Assembly (NCBI GenBank): GCA_029204225.1
Contig: CM055102.1
Location: 24,459,390-24,523,389 of the forward strand
Direction: 5' to 3'
Length of the DNA stretch: 64,000 nt
From: Diphasiastrum complanatum
Taxonomy: Eukaryota > Streptophyta > Lycopodiopsida > Lycopodiales > Lycopodiaceae
The position numbers and the translations under genes were made by a program. Of the stretch, positions 25,277-39,079 are shown piece by piece (the stretch's first letter is position 1; every line of letters begins with the position of its first letter). The notes below the pieces were generated by a model. It searched no databases, was not told where the DNA came from, and saw nothing but the letters and a program-made list of their open reading frames with translations.

Positions 25277-25885
25277 TGTCCTTGATCTTTGGTCAAAAAG
25301 AGAGCAAACCAACAATCCTGCCAATGTAGAAAAATCAGCATCTACATACAAAATGAGATGCAAACTCTAAGAGATACTGATTAAACATGAACCAAAACAT
25401 AAAGTATAGTTTCTGTCAATACAATTATAGTGCCCTATTGTATTTCACACATGTGGAACCAAAAATAACAATAAATGATCATTCTACACATAGAATTGCA
25501 AGATAACATCATGAGAGTGCACGAATGAGTAGTAGAACCCAAAGAGAACCATGTATAATGATAAAATGAGAGAGAGAGAAGAGAGAAGATCCCTTTCTCC
25601 ATGAGTTACAACAATATATAGCAACTCCAAACCCTACTTTGCCACTTGGCTTTCCCTCCAATATGAAAAACCCTACTATTTTGGGACTAGATTCAATGTA
25701 CCCAAAGTTCAAATTTGAATCTCTCTCAAACTCGACTACCAACTTTCCCACACTTTAAAAAAGTGTTTATTGAATGCATTTTAAACTAATATAACTTCAA
25801 AAATTTTATCTCTAAGTCTAAAATGAGTTTTGACCTCAATTGACAATTTACCAAAAAATGACTAAACTTGTTGAAATCTCTCACA
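25277..25885 (-). repeat. 3' LTR of element 5
   Basis: Read on the minus strand it starts TGTGAGAGATTTC and ends AAGGACA. It matches 58051-58663 (the element 6 LTR) over almost its full length, with a short extra segment at the end in element 6. The purine tract GAAGAGGGAG abuts its start on the minus strand. Confidence 0.85.
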
Positions 25886-26054
25886 CTCCCTCTTCAACTA
25901 GTTTTGGCATAGTTTTATCCATAACACTTTGATCCAGCTTTAGAATGATCTCCATCCTAATATAGATCTCCTTTCTAATGTTCTAAAGTAGTTTCCATAA
26001 TTGATATAGAGAATAGTGTCCAAATTGGATGTTTCACTATTTCTTACATCAATT

Positions 26055-28303
26055 TTACACATCAAGATTTAGATAACTAGAACATGAAGAACCAAATAGA
26101 ATGTGAATGAAATTATTCCTCCATGTTTTAAAGTTTGAACTCTCTGAAAAATTATAACAACCAAACAATAAATGTGAGTGATGACCATTTGGTTGCTTGT
26201 CTCCTCCAACTTTGTCCTTTCTTGATATGCCTCCACCATAAAACTCCATGAATGAGCCTCCATCTCCATCTTGCCATAAGAAACCATCAAATCTTGGAAA
26301 TCCATGAGTAAGTGAGTAGATCAATGATGCTAATCCAGCATGACATGACTCCATATAACTAAGTGGTAGAAAAGTAGAAACCTCAAAAACATTAGAATCC
26401 GTGAAATAAATGATTAGTACCTTCAACATAAGGATGATTGAAGTACTCTCTTTTTTCAAACAAGAACTTCTATTCAATGTTTTAGGTAATGACTCATATG
26501 ATAATGATTCTTCTTCACTATCATTCACAATGACATCATTCAAAGTACATCCTACTTTGAACTCTTCACATACTTCTCTTCTTCTTAACTTGTGACTATC
26601 TCCCTCACCAAGTCTCTTGATAGAACCATTTGATCTACTCTCTTTATGAAGACATGTGACTCCACTTGCTAGAAAAATGACTTTCTTGGAATCATAACAA
26701 AGTAATGAAGAAGAACCACCTCCTTCATGCATGCACCTAGCAACATCTTTTTCCATATGATCAAAGAAATCATTAACAACAATCTTTTCCAAGAAAGAAC
26801 CTTCACCTCCATTGATGAAGTTAGCTCTTTCCTTACCTTTTTCATGCTTGCACTTGCCATGAAGAACCATCATTATCCTCATAACTAGCCATGTTAGCAC
26901 AAAGATAAACATCTCCAAAAAGCATATTAGATTTTGACCTAGATCTAGTATAAAGAAGCTTTTTAGACTTTGCATAAGATCCACCAATATTATTGATACT
27001 AAAAGGTAACCTTGAAAAGTTGAGACCAATCTCCTTTTCCATTCCATCCTTTTTGTTAGCCATAACAAAAGCATAAAGCTTGAAAAGTCTACCTTGTCTA
27101 TTGCCCCTAGCAACCAAGATTTCTTCCTTTGTAATGAAACAAGCATCACCACCAAACTTTACTATGTATTTTTTCTCTATCATTTGACCAACACTTAACA
27201 AATTCTTTGAAAGTGAAGGAATATAAAGAACACCATCACGTCTTGCTTTTCTATTAGTAGAGAGACAAATAGGAATTGAACCAGTACCTTCAATCACACA
27301 CTCACCACCATTGGCCATGTGAATTGCTTTCTTGGCTCCATCATAAGTGACCAAAGAAGTAAAGAACTCCTTGTGACTAGTCATGTGTGAACTAGCTCCA
27401 CTATCAATCCACCATGAATCTTTGTCACCTTTACTTGATATTGGACTTGAAGAACACATCAAAAGAGAATCACAGCCACCTAGATCCTCATCATTAGTAG
27501 TAGAGTTGATTTGCTTGCTACCTTCATCTCTTTGCTTCTTCAAACATTCATTAGCAAAATGCCCTTTGATTCCACAATAAAAGCACTTCAACTTAGAATT
27601 ATCTTTCTTTTTGCCAAAAGAGGAAGTCTCACCTTGATCTTGCCCTTTAGACCACTTGCCTTTGCCTTTGCCCTTGAGCTTGTCTTTGATGAACATAGCC
27701 TCCTCTTCATAATGAGATGTTGATGTAGATCCACCTCCTCTTGATTGAAGCCTATACTCCTCATTCACCAAGATCTCTTGCAAATCCACACTACTTGGCA
27801 AAGTCTTTTAAATAGCAAAACTTTGAACAAGATTAGCATGATCATCCAACAAGCCATTAAGTATAACTTGAACAAGTCCTACCTGCTTATACATGCTAAT
27901 TCAAAATTGAATGCTTTAACCCTCAAAACAAAAGCATGAGTACTCTCTTCCTTCTTTTTCAAACTTTGAAAGATTTGCCTCCTAAGAGTAAGCACTCTTG
28001 ATGTAGACTTGGATTCATAAAGCTTCTTCAAAGCTTCCCAAGCCTCCAAAGATGATGTGTACTTACCAATCTCCTTGAGAAGTTCATTGGTAGCATTCAT
28101 CTTAATCATGTGTAGAGCCCTTTTGGCCCTCTTATCATACCTCATTTGATCTTGTTGAGTTGCTGGTCTCTCATCCAAACCTACAACAATATCCAAAACA
28201 TCATTCATCTCAAGAAGCGATTCCATCCTCACTTTCACAATGAATAGTTACTTGAGGTAAGCCTATCATTGCCTTCCAACATGAATCCACCACTTGTAGC
28301 CAT
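26055..28303 (-). pseudogene. Element 5 gag-protease plus conserved frame of unknown function
   Basis: The start ATG is at 28303-28301 (minus). A one-base loss in a GTGGAAAG context shortly after it shifts the frame. Copia Gag follows (KVRMESLLEMNDVLDIV near 28230, SSLEAWEALKKLYESKSTSR near 28050-27990). Downstream are a basic linker, the zinc knuckle CFYCGIKGHFANEC (about 27595-27554), the protease active site WWIDSGASSHMTSHKEFF (about 27415-27362) and LYIPSLSKNLLSVGQMIEKK (about 27225-27175). A roughly 11-base deletion near 26860, relative to element 6, shifts the frame again. The frame to 26055 then encodes about 270 residues after the shift point, including IVVNDFFDHMEKDVARCMHE and IFLASGVTCLHKESRSN, with no known domain. 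Confidence 0.8.
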
Positions 28304-28590
28304 GTTGCAATGACCTGATCTTCTTCTTTCAACCTATTCCAATGCACAAAGCACTCTCTTGAATGTCAACAAATGAACTCAAGAAGAAATCACAAAGATA
28401 TGGAACCTCTCAAATCTCTTCTAGCACTTCTAACTAGAAAATCAACACATAGAATAGTGAAATCTTGATCAACCTATGATCTATCCTCAATCTAATGATT
28501 CTTGCCAATTCCTAAGATTGAAACACACTCAAATTCAGTAACCTCACAAAATTTATAGAATATTCAAAATTCAATCTTATCCATTTATTA

Positions 28591-28904
28591 GGTCGGTGCC
28601 GTTTCATTTGTTCTTCCATTTAAGTACATTACTTTACAGGTTTTAGAAATCAGTGATAAACTTCGTTGTTACTGTTTACGAGGTACATTAATGTTGACAG
28701 CTGTGACCAACTATCATTAGCCGTAGGCTAGTCTATTAGTCTACTCGTAGATTTTTTCTCTCTATCAGGGGTTCAAAGTTTATTTGTACATTTTACATTT
28801 TGTATGAGTTAAGTGTGATAGTGTGATTGTGTGTGTTCTTCTTTTGCCTTCTTGTGGTGATTGCTTATGGTGAATGCTTGATGTTTCATATCTAATTCTT
28901 GACA
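28591..28904 (+). repeat. 5' LTR of element 4 (left edge uncertain)
   Basis: The right edge TTCTTGACA is fixed by the primer site that follows. The left edge is not certain: element 5 similarity is lost near 28590, while a TGTTGACA that could be the true LTR start lies at about 28691. No second LTR is available to decide. Confidence 0.5.
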
Positions 28905-28916
28905 TGGTATCAGGGC
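28905..28916 (+). other. Primer-binding site of element 4
   Basis: TGGTATCAGGGC differs by one base from the usual TGGTATCAGAGC and abuts the LTR end. Confidence 0.8.
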
Positions 28917-29101
28917 AGTGATAGTCCTGCGTGCCTGATCAGTGGATACAGCTTGTCACAGGCTCCGCAATGAAGTGAGAAGGTCCTTCACAGGGGAGGT
29001 GAAAGCTTGGAGAGACAAAAACGACTGAAAGAATTCATTCTTTGGTGTATTTTGCAAGTTTGGAGCTCAGAATCATAAGTGGGGAACGAAGACACATCCC
29101 T

Positions 29102-29312
29102 GGAGGCACCAGAAAGGCCAGGATAGCATCAGACAAATTGAAAATCTGTTGAGTGGAAAGATTTTTTTTTACAATACTTCCTAGTTGTTGTGAAAAGCAG
29201 AGTCTCGGAGGCATCAGAAAGGCTAGGGCAGTATCAAAGAGATTGAAAATCTGTTGAGTGGGGGGAGATTTTTACAATACTTTCTAGCTATTGTGAAAAG
29301 TGCCATTTGTGT
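29102..29312 (+). repeat. Direct duplication of about 115 bases in the element 4 leader
   Basis: Two consecutive units start GGAGGCACCAGAAAGG (29102) and GGAGGCATCAGAAAGG (29217) and share ATTGAAAATCTGTTGAGTGG and TTACAATACTT further on. Confidence 0.85.
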
Positions 29313-29556
29313 GAAAGGTTTGCCAAGAAATCTCTCATTTGTCTATTTGGGGTACCACAAATCACACTAGACAGCGTCTAGTATGGCCATTCAGAGTTAG
29401 AAGGCTTCATACTTTTCACATTACTGATCTGTCTTTTGAACGATCACACATTTCTAAATCTTTGCAAAGAGGAGGCGGCGTAGCCGCCGCGTCGAAGTGA
29501 AAAATCTAGAATATTCTCTCTGAAAGTTCTTATATTCTCTCTACTTTGCATCTTTT

Positions 29557-29812
29557 CCGTATCAATGTTGGATCGACGTGAAAGAGGTAAGGAAAATTCT
29601 AAATAGTCGTACATCTGCACGTCGTACAGATATAGCATATCCGTACCAATATCGGATCCATGTGCCAAAGGATAAGAAAATACTGGGCAGTCAGTCATAC
29701 ATCCATGCGTCATACTGATATCGCATACCCGTACCAATATCGGATCCACGCGCGAGAGCTAAAGAGAATCCCGAGCAATCGTGCACCCGCGTGCCGTACT
29801 GATATCAAGTGT
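29557..29812 (+). repeat. Three tandem 84-88 base units in the element 4 leader
   Basis: Units begin CCGTAYCAATRTYGGATC at 29557, 29641 and 29729, and each contains a CGT(A/C)-TAC-GATAT block near its end. They lie between the primer site and gag. Confidence 0.85.
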
Positions 29813-29876
29813 ACAACCAAAATTTCACAATTCTATGGTGTGATAAATTTTGTCATCCAGACAAATCTATCCAGTA

Positions 29877-30493
29877 ATGACAACTCTAAGCGAGAGTGTC
29901 CTTAATGAGTCAAGCAAATTGGAAGGTGCCGACAACTATGCAGTTTGGAAATTCAAACTGAAAACATTTTGATGGAAAATGAGCTATGGGAGATCATGAC
30001 AGGTGAAGAGACAAGGCCAATGATTGAATAACATCAGCGGACATTTGATGGGAGAAAACGGAAAGCCCAGAATGTCATCAACTTATTAGTTAGAGATGTA
30101 ATTGTTCCCTAGATTTCAGATTCAGAAGGACCAAAAGAAGCATGGGATACATTGAAGGCATTGTTTGAAACGACAAATACATCTCGAATACTATTTCTGA
30201 AGACGAAGTTGCATACATTGCGGATGGATGATGGTGCAACTATTGCCGATTACATACTGAAGATCAAAGAGATTCGTGACCAATTAGCAGTAGTTGGAGA
30301 GCGAGTACAAGATCGTGAGATCGTGCAATTGACATTGAATAGTTTGAGTGAGTCACATCAGATGTTTGTGAGGAGTATAGCCACAAGAGAAAATCTTTCA
30401 ACCTTTGAAGAACTAGGTGGATTGCTTTTGCAAGAAGAGCAACATCAAGAGAACTTAATCATCGTAACAAGAGCTATGATCAAGCTCTTGTAG
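29877..30493 (+). pseudogene. Element 4 Gag (copia type, broken)
   Basis: The ATG at 29877 opens with the copia pattern SSKLEGADNYAVWKFKLK and meets a stop at about 29969 through a frameshift. Reading continues with MENELWEIMTGEETRP, then APKEAWDTLKALFETTNTS-like and IKEIRDQLAVVGERVQDREI blocks, a normal UBN2-type Gag. Two further stops lie between 30028 and 30113. The last open stretch (30152-30493) ends at 30493, before the zinc knuckle. Confidence 0.8.
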
Positions 30494-30890
30494 TTAGAGG
30501 ACGAGGTGGAAGATTTGGTCGTGGAAGGTATCAATCGAGAGGAGGAAACTCAAGCTGTGGATCATTTCAACAATTCCATGAGCAAGTCAATGATAGTCCG
30601 AATCAAGGCAATTGGAATCAAGGCCGAGGTCAAGGACGTGACTATTCAAGACAAAATAAACCTGGAAATTGTAGGTACTGCAACAAACCTAGCACTAGGA
30701 GCGTGAATGCTTCAAGAAACAAAAGGAGATGGAACAATGAAAAGACAAATGGCAAGCGAGAAATTATGCTAATCAACATCAATTTGATGACTACTATTAT
30801 GAAGAAAATTATACTGATCAACATCAATATGATGATGATCAATATGAAGATGATACATGTGAGAGTTCAAAATTGTTCATTACAACATGA
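30494..30890 (+). pseudogene. Element 4 gag C-terminus with damaged zinc knuckle
   Basis: In one frame CRYCNKPSTRS is read near 30670-30705, the first half of a CCHC knuckle; the His and last Cys are displaced by a small deletion and frameshift. The rest is Gln/Asn/Tyr/Asp-rich linker with stops. Confidence 0.6.
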
Positions 30891-31388
30891 ATGACAAGTG
30901 ATGAAGCCAAGGATACCTGGTACATTGATAGTAGTGCATCCAAGCACATGACTTCAAGGAAAGAGTGGTTTTCAGAACTCAAGGAAACTGACAATGGTGA
31001 TGAAGTTGGACAAGTTGATGGCAAATTGCTATCTGTTAAAGGAGTTGGAGTGGTACCAGTGAAGTTAGCCAGCGGGAAGATTAAACAGATAAGCAATATG
31101 CAATATGTACCTGGCTTAGATAACAATCTACTATCTGTTGGGATGATGGCTGATCAACAACTTAAGGTTGAGTTTGACATTGACAAATGTCTTGTCAGAG
31201 ACATCAAGAACCACTACAAAGTGATTGCTACAGGAGCTAGAGTCAACGGGAATCGACTCTACAAATTGAATGCGAGATCTTTTACTCAAGCTATGGTAAG
31301 CACTGTTATAGTCGAAGTGATCTTTGGCATCAAAGGTTTGGTCATATCAGTGCTCAAAGCTTGCAAATCCTTAAAAGAGGTAATCTAG
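30891..31388 (+). pseudogene. Element 4 aspartic protease
   Basis: The active-site block reads WYIDSSASKHMTSRKEWF, where D-S/T-G-A-S is expected, so the catalytic glycine is replaced by serine. The downstream copia protease strand MQYVPGLDNNLLSVGMMADQ is intact. The frame continues to 31388 but leaves the element frame near 31320, where the GAG-pre-integrase block moves to another frame. Confidence 0.75.
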
Positions 31389-32230
31389 TTGTTGGATTGC
31401 CTGATATCTCTTTTGAAGGAAAAATTTGTGAGGGTTGTATTTTGGGAAAACAGCTTAGAGAGAGACATTTCCCAAAGATGGAGTGAGAAGAGCCAATGGC
31501 ATTCTTGATCTTGTTCATAGTGATCTGTGTGGACCAATACAAACTAGGTCCATTAGTGGTTGTTACTATTTCATCACATTCATTGATGACTATAGTAGAC
31601 ATATCTAAATTTATTTCATAAGAAAGAAATCTGATGCTTTTGCCAAGTTTAGAGAGTTCAAGGCTCTAGTTGAAAAACAAACAGATTGCTATATTAAGAC
31701 CCTCAGATCAGATGGTGGCGGTGAGTAATTTTCAGCAGAGTTTATAAATTTTTGCAAGGATCAGGGGATCAAGAGACAAACCACTACACCCTATTCACCA
31801 CAACAGAATGGAGTTGCAGAACGAAAAAAAAAACTATTGTGGAGATGGCTAGGGCAATGCTTAAGAGCAAGGGTTGCCAAATACTTTTTGGGCAGAAGCA
31901 TGCAACACAGCTACTCATATCTTGAATCGGTGTCCTACGAAGTTTGTGGAGGGTAAGACACCTTACGAAGCTTTTACTAGAAAGAAACCTAATGTTTCTC
32001 ATTTACGAGTATTTGGTTGTGATGCTTATGCTCATGTACCTGATGAAAGACAAAAGAAGCTAGATGCAAAAGCTATTAAGTGTATTTTCCTTGGATATGA
32101 TGAAAGAGCCAAGGCATACAGAATGTATGACACAGATGCACAAAAGATCGTGATTTCCAGAGATGCTACTTTTGATGAGATGGGTCAAAATGACCAAATA
32201 AAATTGACAATTGATCCCTTGATGATATAG
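31320..32230 (+). pseudogene. Element 4 integrase (broken)
   Basis: The HHCC finger is visible (LWHQRFGHISAQSL and CEGCILGK, about 31325-31455). The catalytic core follows: a first Asp in HSDLCGP (about 31515), the second in LRSDGGGE (about 31705), and a Glu region in TPYSPQQNGVAERK (about 31785-31830). The tail has TFWAEACNTATHILNRCPTK, HLRVFGCDAYAHVPDE and KCIFLGYDERAKAYR (31878-32120), which is typical of copia integrases. Stops occur at about 31484, 31605 and 31727, and a frameshift lies in a run of A near 31830. Confidence 0.85.
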
Positions 32231-32340
32231 CTAAAGTGCAAGTGAAGGAAGAAGTTGGTGTCAATATGGAAGAGCCAATGGAAAAAAACAGGATTAATAA
32301 TGAGATTCCTAGGAGAGTGCCTAAGTCGGTATAAGCTAGT

Positions 32341-32860
32341 AAAAACATTCCATATTTTGAGGGTTATTTCGAGGTCTCAGAGAGACAAATTTCTAAGAGC
32401 GACAGATTGACAAAATATTGACTTTAAAGAGGCTCAAATTTGTGAGGGTTATTCCAAGGTCTCCAGTATGTTCAAAATAGAATTTTGGATTTGGAGGTAT
32501 GAAGAGTGGCTTACAAAATAGTGATCTCAAGATTGTTTGATTCTTCAAATATATTGAGGTTCCTCCCAAATGCATGTCGTGTCCCGTAAAAGCCAATGTG
32601 GGATGTGCATCAAATTTTTTGATATTAGCCAAATTAGTGAATTGTCGTCATTTAAAAAATTTAGTACCAGGTGGATATCGATATCAAAATGTGAACGAGT
32701 TGTAGACTGTTATAAAGTGTGCTAATATCTAGTCAAGGGTGATACTAGTCAATTATCAACCCGTGTCAGATGATGAGCCTCCCCTTTAATCACCTTTGCC
32801 ATTATAGGTGAGCCTCAATGGCTCGGCCCTTGCCCTTGTGGTGGTATCATCGATTCATTA
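32341..32860. other. Intergenic stretch; nothing recognised
   Basis: Element 4 ends here without reverse transcriptase. No gene or known repeat edge is seen before the telomere-like tract. Confidence 0.45.
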
Positions 32861-33690
32861 TACTCCAAATTCTCTTATCTCAAGTTCCTTTTCCTAGATC
32901 CCTTGCTCCTACATCTCTAGATCCCTTACTCCAGATCCCAAACCCTAGACTACTTATTCTAGATCTCTAAGCCATGTTCCATGGATCCCTTATCCTAAAG
33001 CCCCTTACCCTAGAATCATTATCCTAAAGCCCTAAATTTTTTCACCTAGGTCTCTTATCCTAAACTCTAAATATGAAATCCTAAGCCCTGATTTATAAAA
33101 TCCTAAACTCCTTATTCTAGATCCTTAAGCCCCTTTTCCTAAGTCCCTTACTCTATAGCATAAACCCAAACTCCAGACCCCTTTCCCTAGATCCCTTATC
33201 CTAAATCCCTTACAATAGATCCCTAAGCCCCTTTTCCTAGATCTATTATCCTAAAGCCCCTTATCCTAAACCCCTTTCCTTAGATTCTTTATCTTAAATT
33301 CCCTTACAACAAATCCATTTACCCAAACTCCTTATCCCAAAGGCCCTAAACTCTTCTAATAGATCCCTTATGCTAAATTCTAAATCCTAAGCCTTAAGCC
33401 CTAAACCATAAACCCTAAATCTTAAATCCTTAACTCTAAGCCCTAGACCCTAAATCTAAAACTCTTAATTCTAAACCCTAAGTCTTTTGACCTAAATCTC
33501 TTACTCGAAATCCCTTACCCGAAAGCCTCTTCTCTCAAAGCCATTTACCCAACTCCTTACTACAAATCCCAAGTGCTAGATCCGTAAATCCCCTTCCCTA
33601 GATCCCTTATCATAGATCCTAAACTTTAGACCCTAATCCCTAAGCCCTAAACTCTTTACCTCTTCCTCTAAACTCTTTTCCCTAGAATCC
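32861..33690. repeat. Degenerate telomere-like tract (CCCTAAA-related)
   Basis: Over about 830 bases the strand is built of short variants of CCCTAAA and of longer phrases such as TAGATCCCTTATCCTAAA and AAGCCCTAAACC. Exact CCCTAAA occurs several times (for example in ACCATAAACCCTAAATC near 33405). The plant telomere repeat on this strand is CCCTAAA. The array is highly diverged and not a fresh telomere. Confidence 0.7.
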
Positions 33691-33716
33691 AAAGAATTTC
33701 TGAGGATAGAGATGTC

Positions 33717-33974
33717 ATGGAGGACATGGTGCTGCCAGTTGATACACTTGAACAAGATCGTGATAATGAATTCAATGACACATTTTCAGAGGATGTGCTT
33801 TATTTACAATCAAATAATGATATTGAGCATGATGCATCATCATCGGATGGATTGACGTCGCACATCACGACTTGGAGCTGCTGCCAATCATGCGAAGGTT
33901 GGTTCCCACTAGTTTTTGAGAAATCAAAATCTGATGAGATTTTGGCCTCTTTTCTCTCCAAAAACAAATTTTAA
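33717..33974 (+). other. Short open frame of unknown nature
   Basis: An 85-codon frame starting at an ATG has an acidic, Asp/Asn/Ser-rich N-terminal half and a CCQSC Cys cluster. It follows the telomere-like tract and has no recognisable relatives in the window. It may be an exon or chance. Confidence 0.2.
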
Positions 33975-37545
<3,571 letters not shown>

Positions 37546-37618
37546 AATTTCTAAAAATTTTCTTGGTTGCTCGCATTATATTTTTTCTTATCCTATCCAC
37601 TATGTCTCGTGGCACATC

Positions 37619-37919
37619 TATTAGATTTCTTATGCTCAACCTTAAACAAATCATTCAAGTAATGAGCATCTTGAAAACCGAAGGCCGACAACATATTTCC
37701 GGGCCTTCACATTATTCCCTTTGAGGTTTCTTGTGCCTTAAAACGTTTTAAAGACACCTTCTGCTTTTTTGCCTTTTTCGCAACTTCGCAACAAATGCGA
37801 CACAATGGCCAAGTGGCCAGAATGCCTTAGAAATCATTTTTAAGACACGTTCTCCTTTTTCGCTTTTTTCACTGCCTGTAATCTAAGGGACCTTCGCCTT
37901 CTTCACTACCTTTTAAATC
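37619..37919 (+). repeat. Truncated 5' LTR of the gutted copia element
   Basis: It begins TATTAGATTTCTTATG and matches the first 300 bases of 38520-39079, ending at the shared TTTTAAATC. Confidence 0.88.
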
Positions 37920-38512
37920 AAATCCAGACGTAGCTCATTGGAAAGCGCTAACAAGGGTCATGAAGTACATCCAAGCAACGACAACTCTCAGCATCTGCTA
38001 CGGAGGCAACCAAACTGCCAGCATCCTTGAAGCCTACACAGATGCAGATTGGGCAGGAGATGTCGACACCAGAAAATCAACTTTTGGATTTGTATTTTTA
38101 TACAACCAAGGCCCAATCTCATGGAACAGTCGGAAGAAGACCTCTGTTGCATTATCATCAACGGAATTTGAATACATAGCTGCCACAAATGCAACCAAAG
38201 AGGCAATCTGGTTAAGGCAACTGCTTGCAGATCTAAACCTTGCACAACCACTTCCTACAACAATCTATTGTGACAAACAAATCACAATAGCGCTATCTCT
38301 CAATCCGAAATTTCACTCTCAAAACAAACATATAGAAATAAGGTATCATTACCTTAGAGAAGAAGTGCACAAAAAGGAAGTAGAACTGGTTTTTCTGCAG
38401 AACAAATTACATGGCAGCAGATTACTTCACAAAGGCTCTATCAAAGGAGCAACATCTCAGATTTAATGATATGTTAAATCTGAAGATCAAAGTTTCTCAG
38501 GATCCACATTAA
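37920..38512 (+). pseudogene. Copia RNase H fragment
   Basis: RNase H of a Ty1/copia element. Blocks HWKALTRVMKYI, YTDADWAGDVDTRKST, SWNSRKKTSVALSSTEFEYIA, TIYCDKQITIALS and KHIEIRYHYLREEV appear in order, with catalytic Asp and Glu positions kept (YTDADW, STEFEY, YCDKQ). The frame is open from about 37925 to 38404. A frameshift then moves the last block (DYFTKALSKEQHLRF) to another frame ending at a TAA at 38510-38512. The start lies inside the deletion junction, so no initiation codon is expected. Confidence 0.9.
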
Positions 38513-38519
38513 GGGGGAG
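38511..38519 (+). other. Polypurine tract of the gutted copia element
   Basis: AAGGGGGAG abuts the 3' LTR start and overlaps the last codon of the RNase H frame. Confidence 0.88.
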
Positions 38520-39079
38520 TTTTAGATTTCTTATGCTCAACCTTAAACAAATCATTCAAGTAATAAACATCCTGAAACCGAAGGCTGACAACATATTTTC
38601 GGGCCTTCACATTGTTTTTTTTGAGGTTTCTTGTGCCTTAAAATGTTTTAAAGGCACCTTCTCCTTTTTCACCTTTTTTCCAACTTCGTGAAAAATGCGA
38701 CACAGTGGCCAAGTGGCCAAAATGCCTTAGAAATCATTTTTAAGGCACGTTCTTCTTTTTCGACTTTTTCACTGCCTGTAATCTAAGGCACCTTCGCCTT
38801 CTTCACTGTCTTTTAAATCTAAGGCACCTTTGCCTTTTTCACCTTTTTTCGGCTTCTTCGCTGCCTTCAGTATAAGGCTGCCCAGAATGCCTTAAAAACC
38901 ATTCTTAAGGCACCTTCGCCTTCTTTGCTTTCTTACTACTGCGTTGTTCATTTGTGCATTCCGTATGAATTCTTCTACTTGAATAATTTTGTTGCTAATT
39001 GTTGTGTTTCTGTTCCTACATGCCACGCTCAATCCTCGAGCTTCCGCTGCCACTCACGCCCACACGCGACTTTATGACA
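38520..39079 (+). repeat. 3' LTR of the gutted copia element
   Basis: It starts TTTTAGATTTC (from an ancestral TG start, inferred) and ends TTTATGACA. It contains several near-repeats of CACCTTCGCCTTCTTCACTG, so it is internally repetitive. Confidence 0.85.

Larger units (their letters stand above)
25277..28590 (-). mobile_element. Element 5: minus-strand copia-like element with gag and protease only, 5' LTR missing
   Basis: A single LTR (25277-25885) is preceded, in element sense, by a GAAGAGGGAG polypurine tract and an internal region with gag, zinc knuckle, protease and a long reading frame of unknown function. The internal region aligns with element 6 as far as about 28535 and then loses similarity; the 5' LTR and primer site are absent, and LTR sequence of element 4 begins near 28591. 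No integrase or RT is present. The element landed in exon 3 of copy A of the transposase-like family. Confidence 0.85.
28591..32340 (+). mobile_element. Copia element 4, truncated after integrase
   Basis: The element shows an LTR end at 28904, an adjacent primer-binding site, a repeat-rich leader, gag, zinc knuckle, protease, GAG-pre-integrase and integrase, in Ty1/copia order. Similarity ends near 32340, just where reverse transcriptase should follow, and there is no 3' LTR. It belongs to a different copia lineage from elements 3, 5 and 6, because it has a real integrase. Many stops and frameshifts are present. Confidence 0.85.
37619..39079 (+). mobile_element. Gutted copia element: truncated 5' LTR, RNase H, full 3' LTR
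   Basis: A partial LTR (37619-37919) is fused directly to the RNase H end of a copia polyprotein, followed by a polypurine tract and a complete 3' LTR (38520-39079). Flanking bases ACATC (37614-37618) and ACCTC (39080-39084) differ at one position and fit a 5-base target duplication; copy C has ACCTC at the matching place. The element thus inserted in copy B and later lost most of its body. Confidence 0.85.

Noticed and set aside
29102-29812. Direct repeats considered as a CRISPR-like array
   Set aside because: Units are tandem without unique spacers and lie inside a retroelement leader in a plant genome.
33717-33974. 85-codon frame considered as a host gene
   Set aside because: No homology, splice context or expression evidence; kept only as a low-confidence feature.
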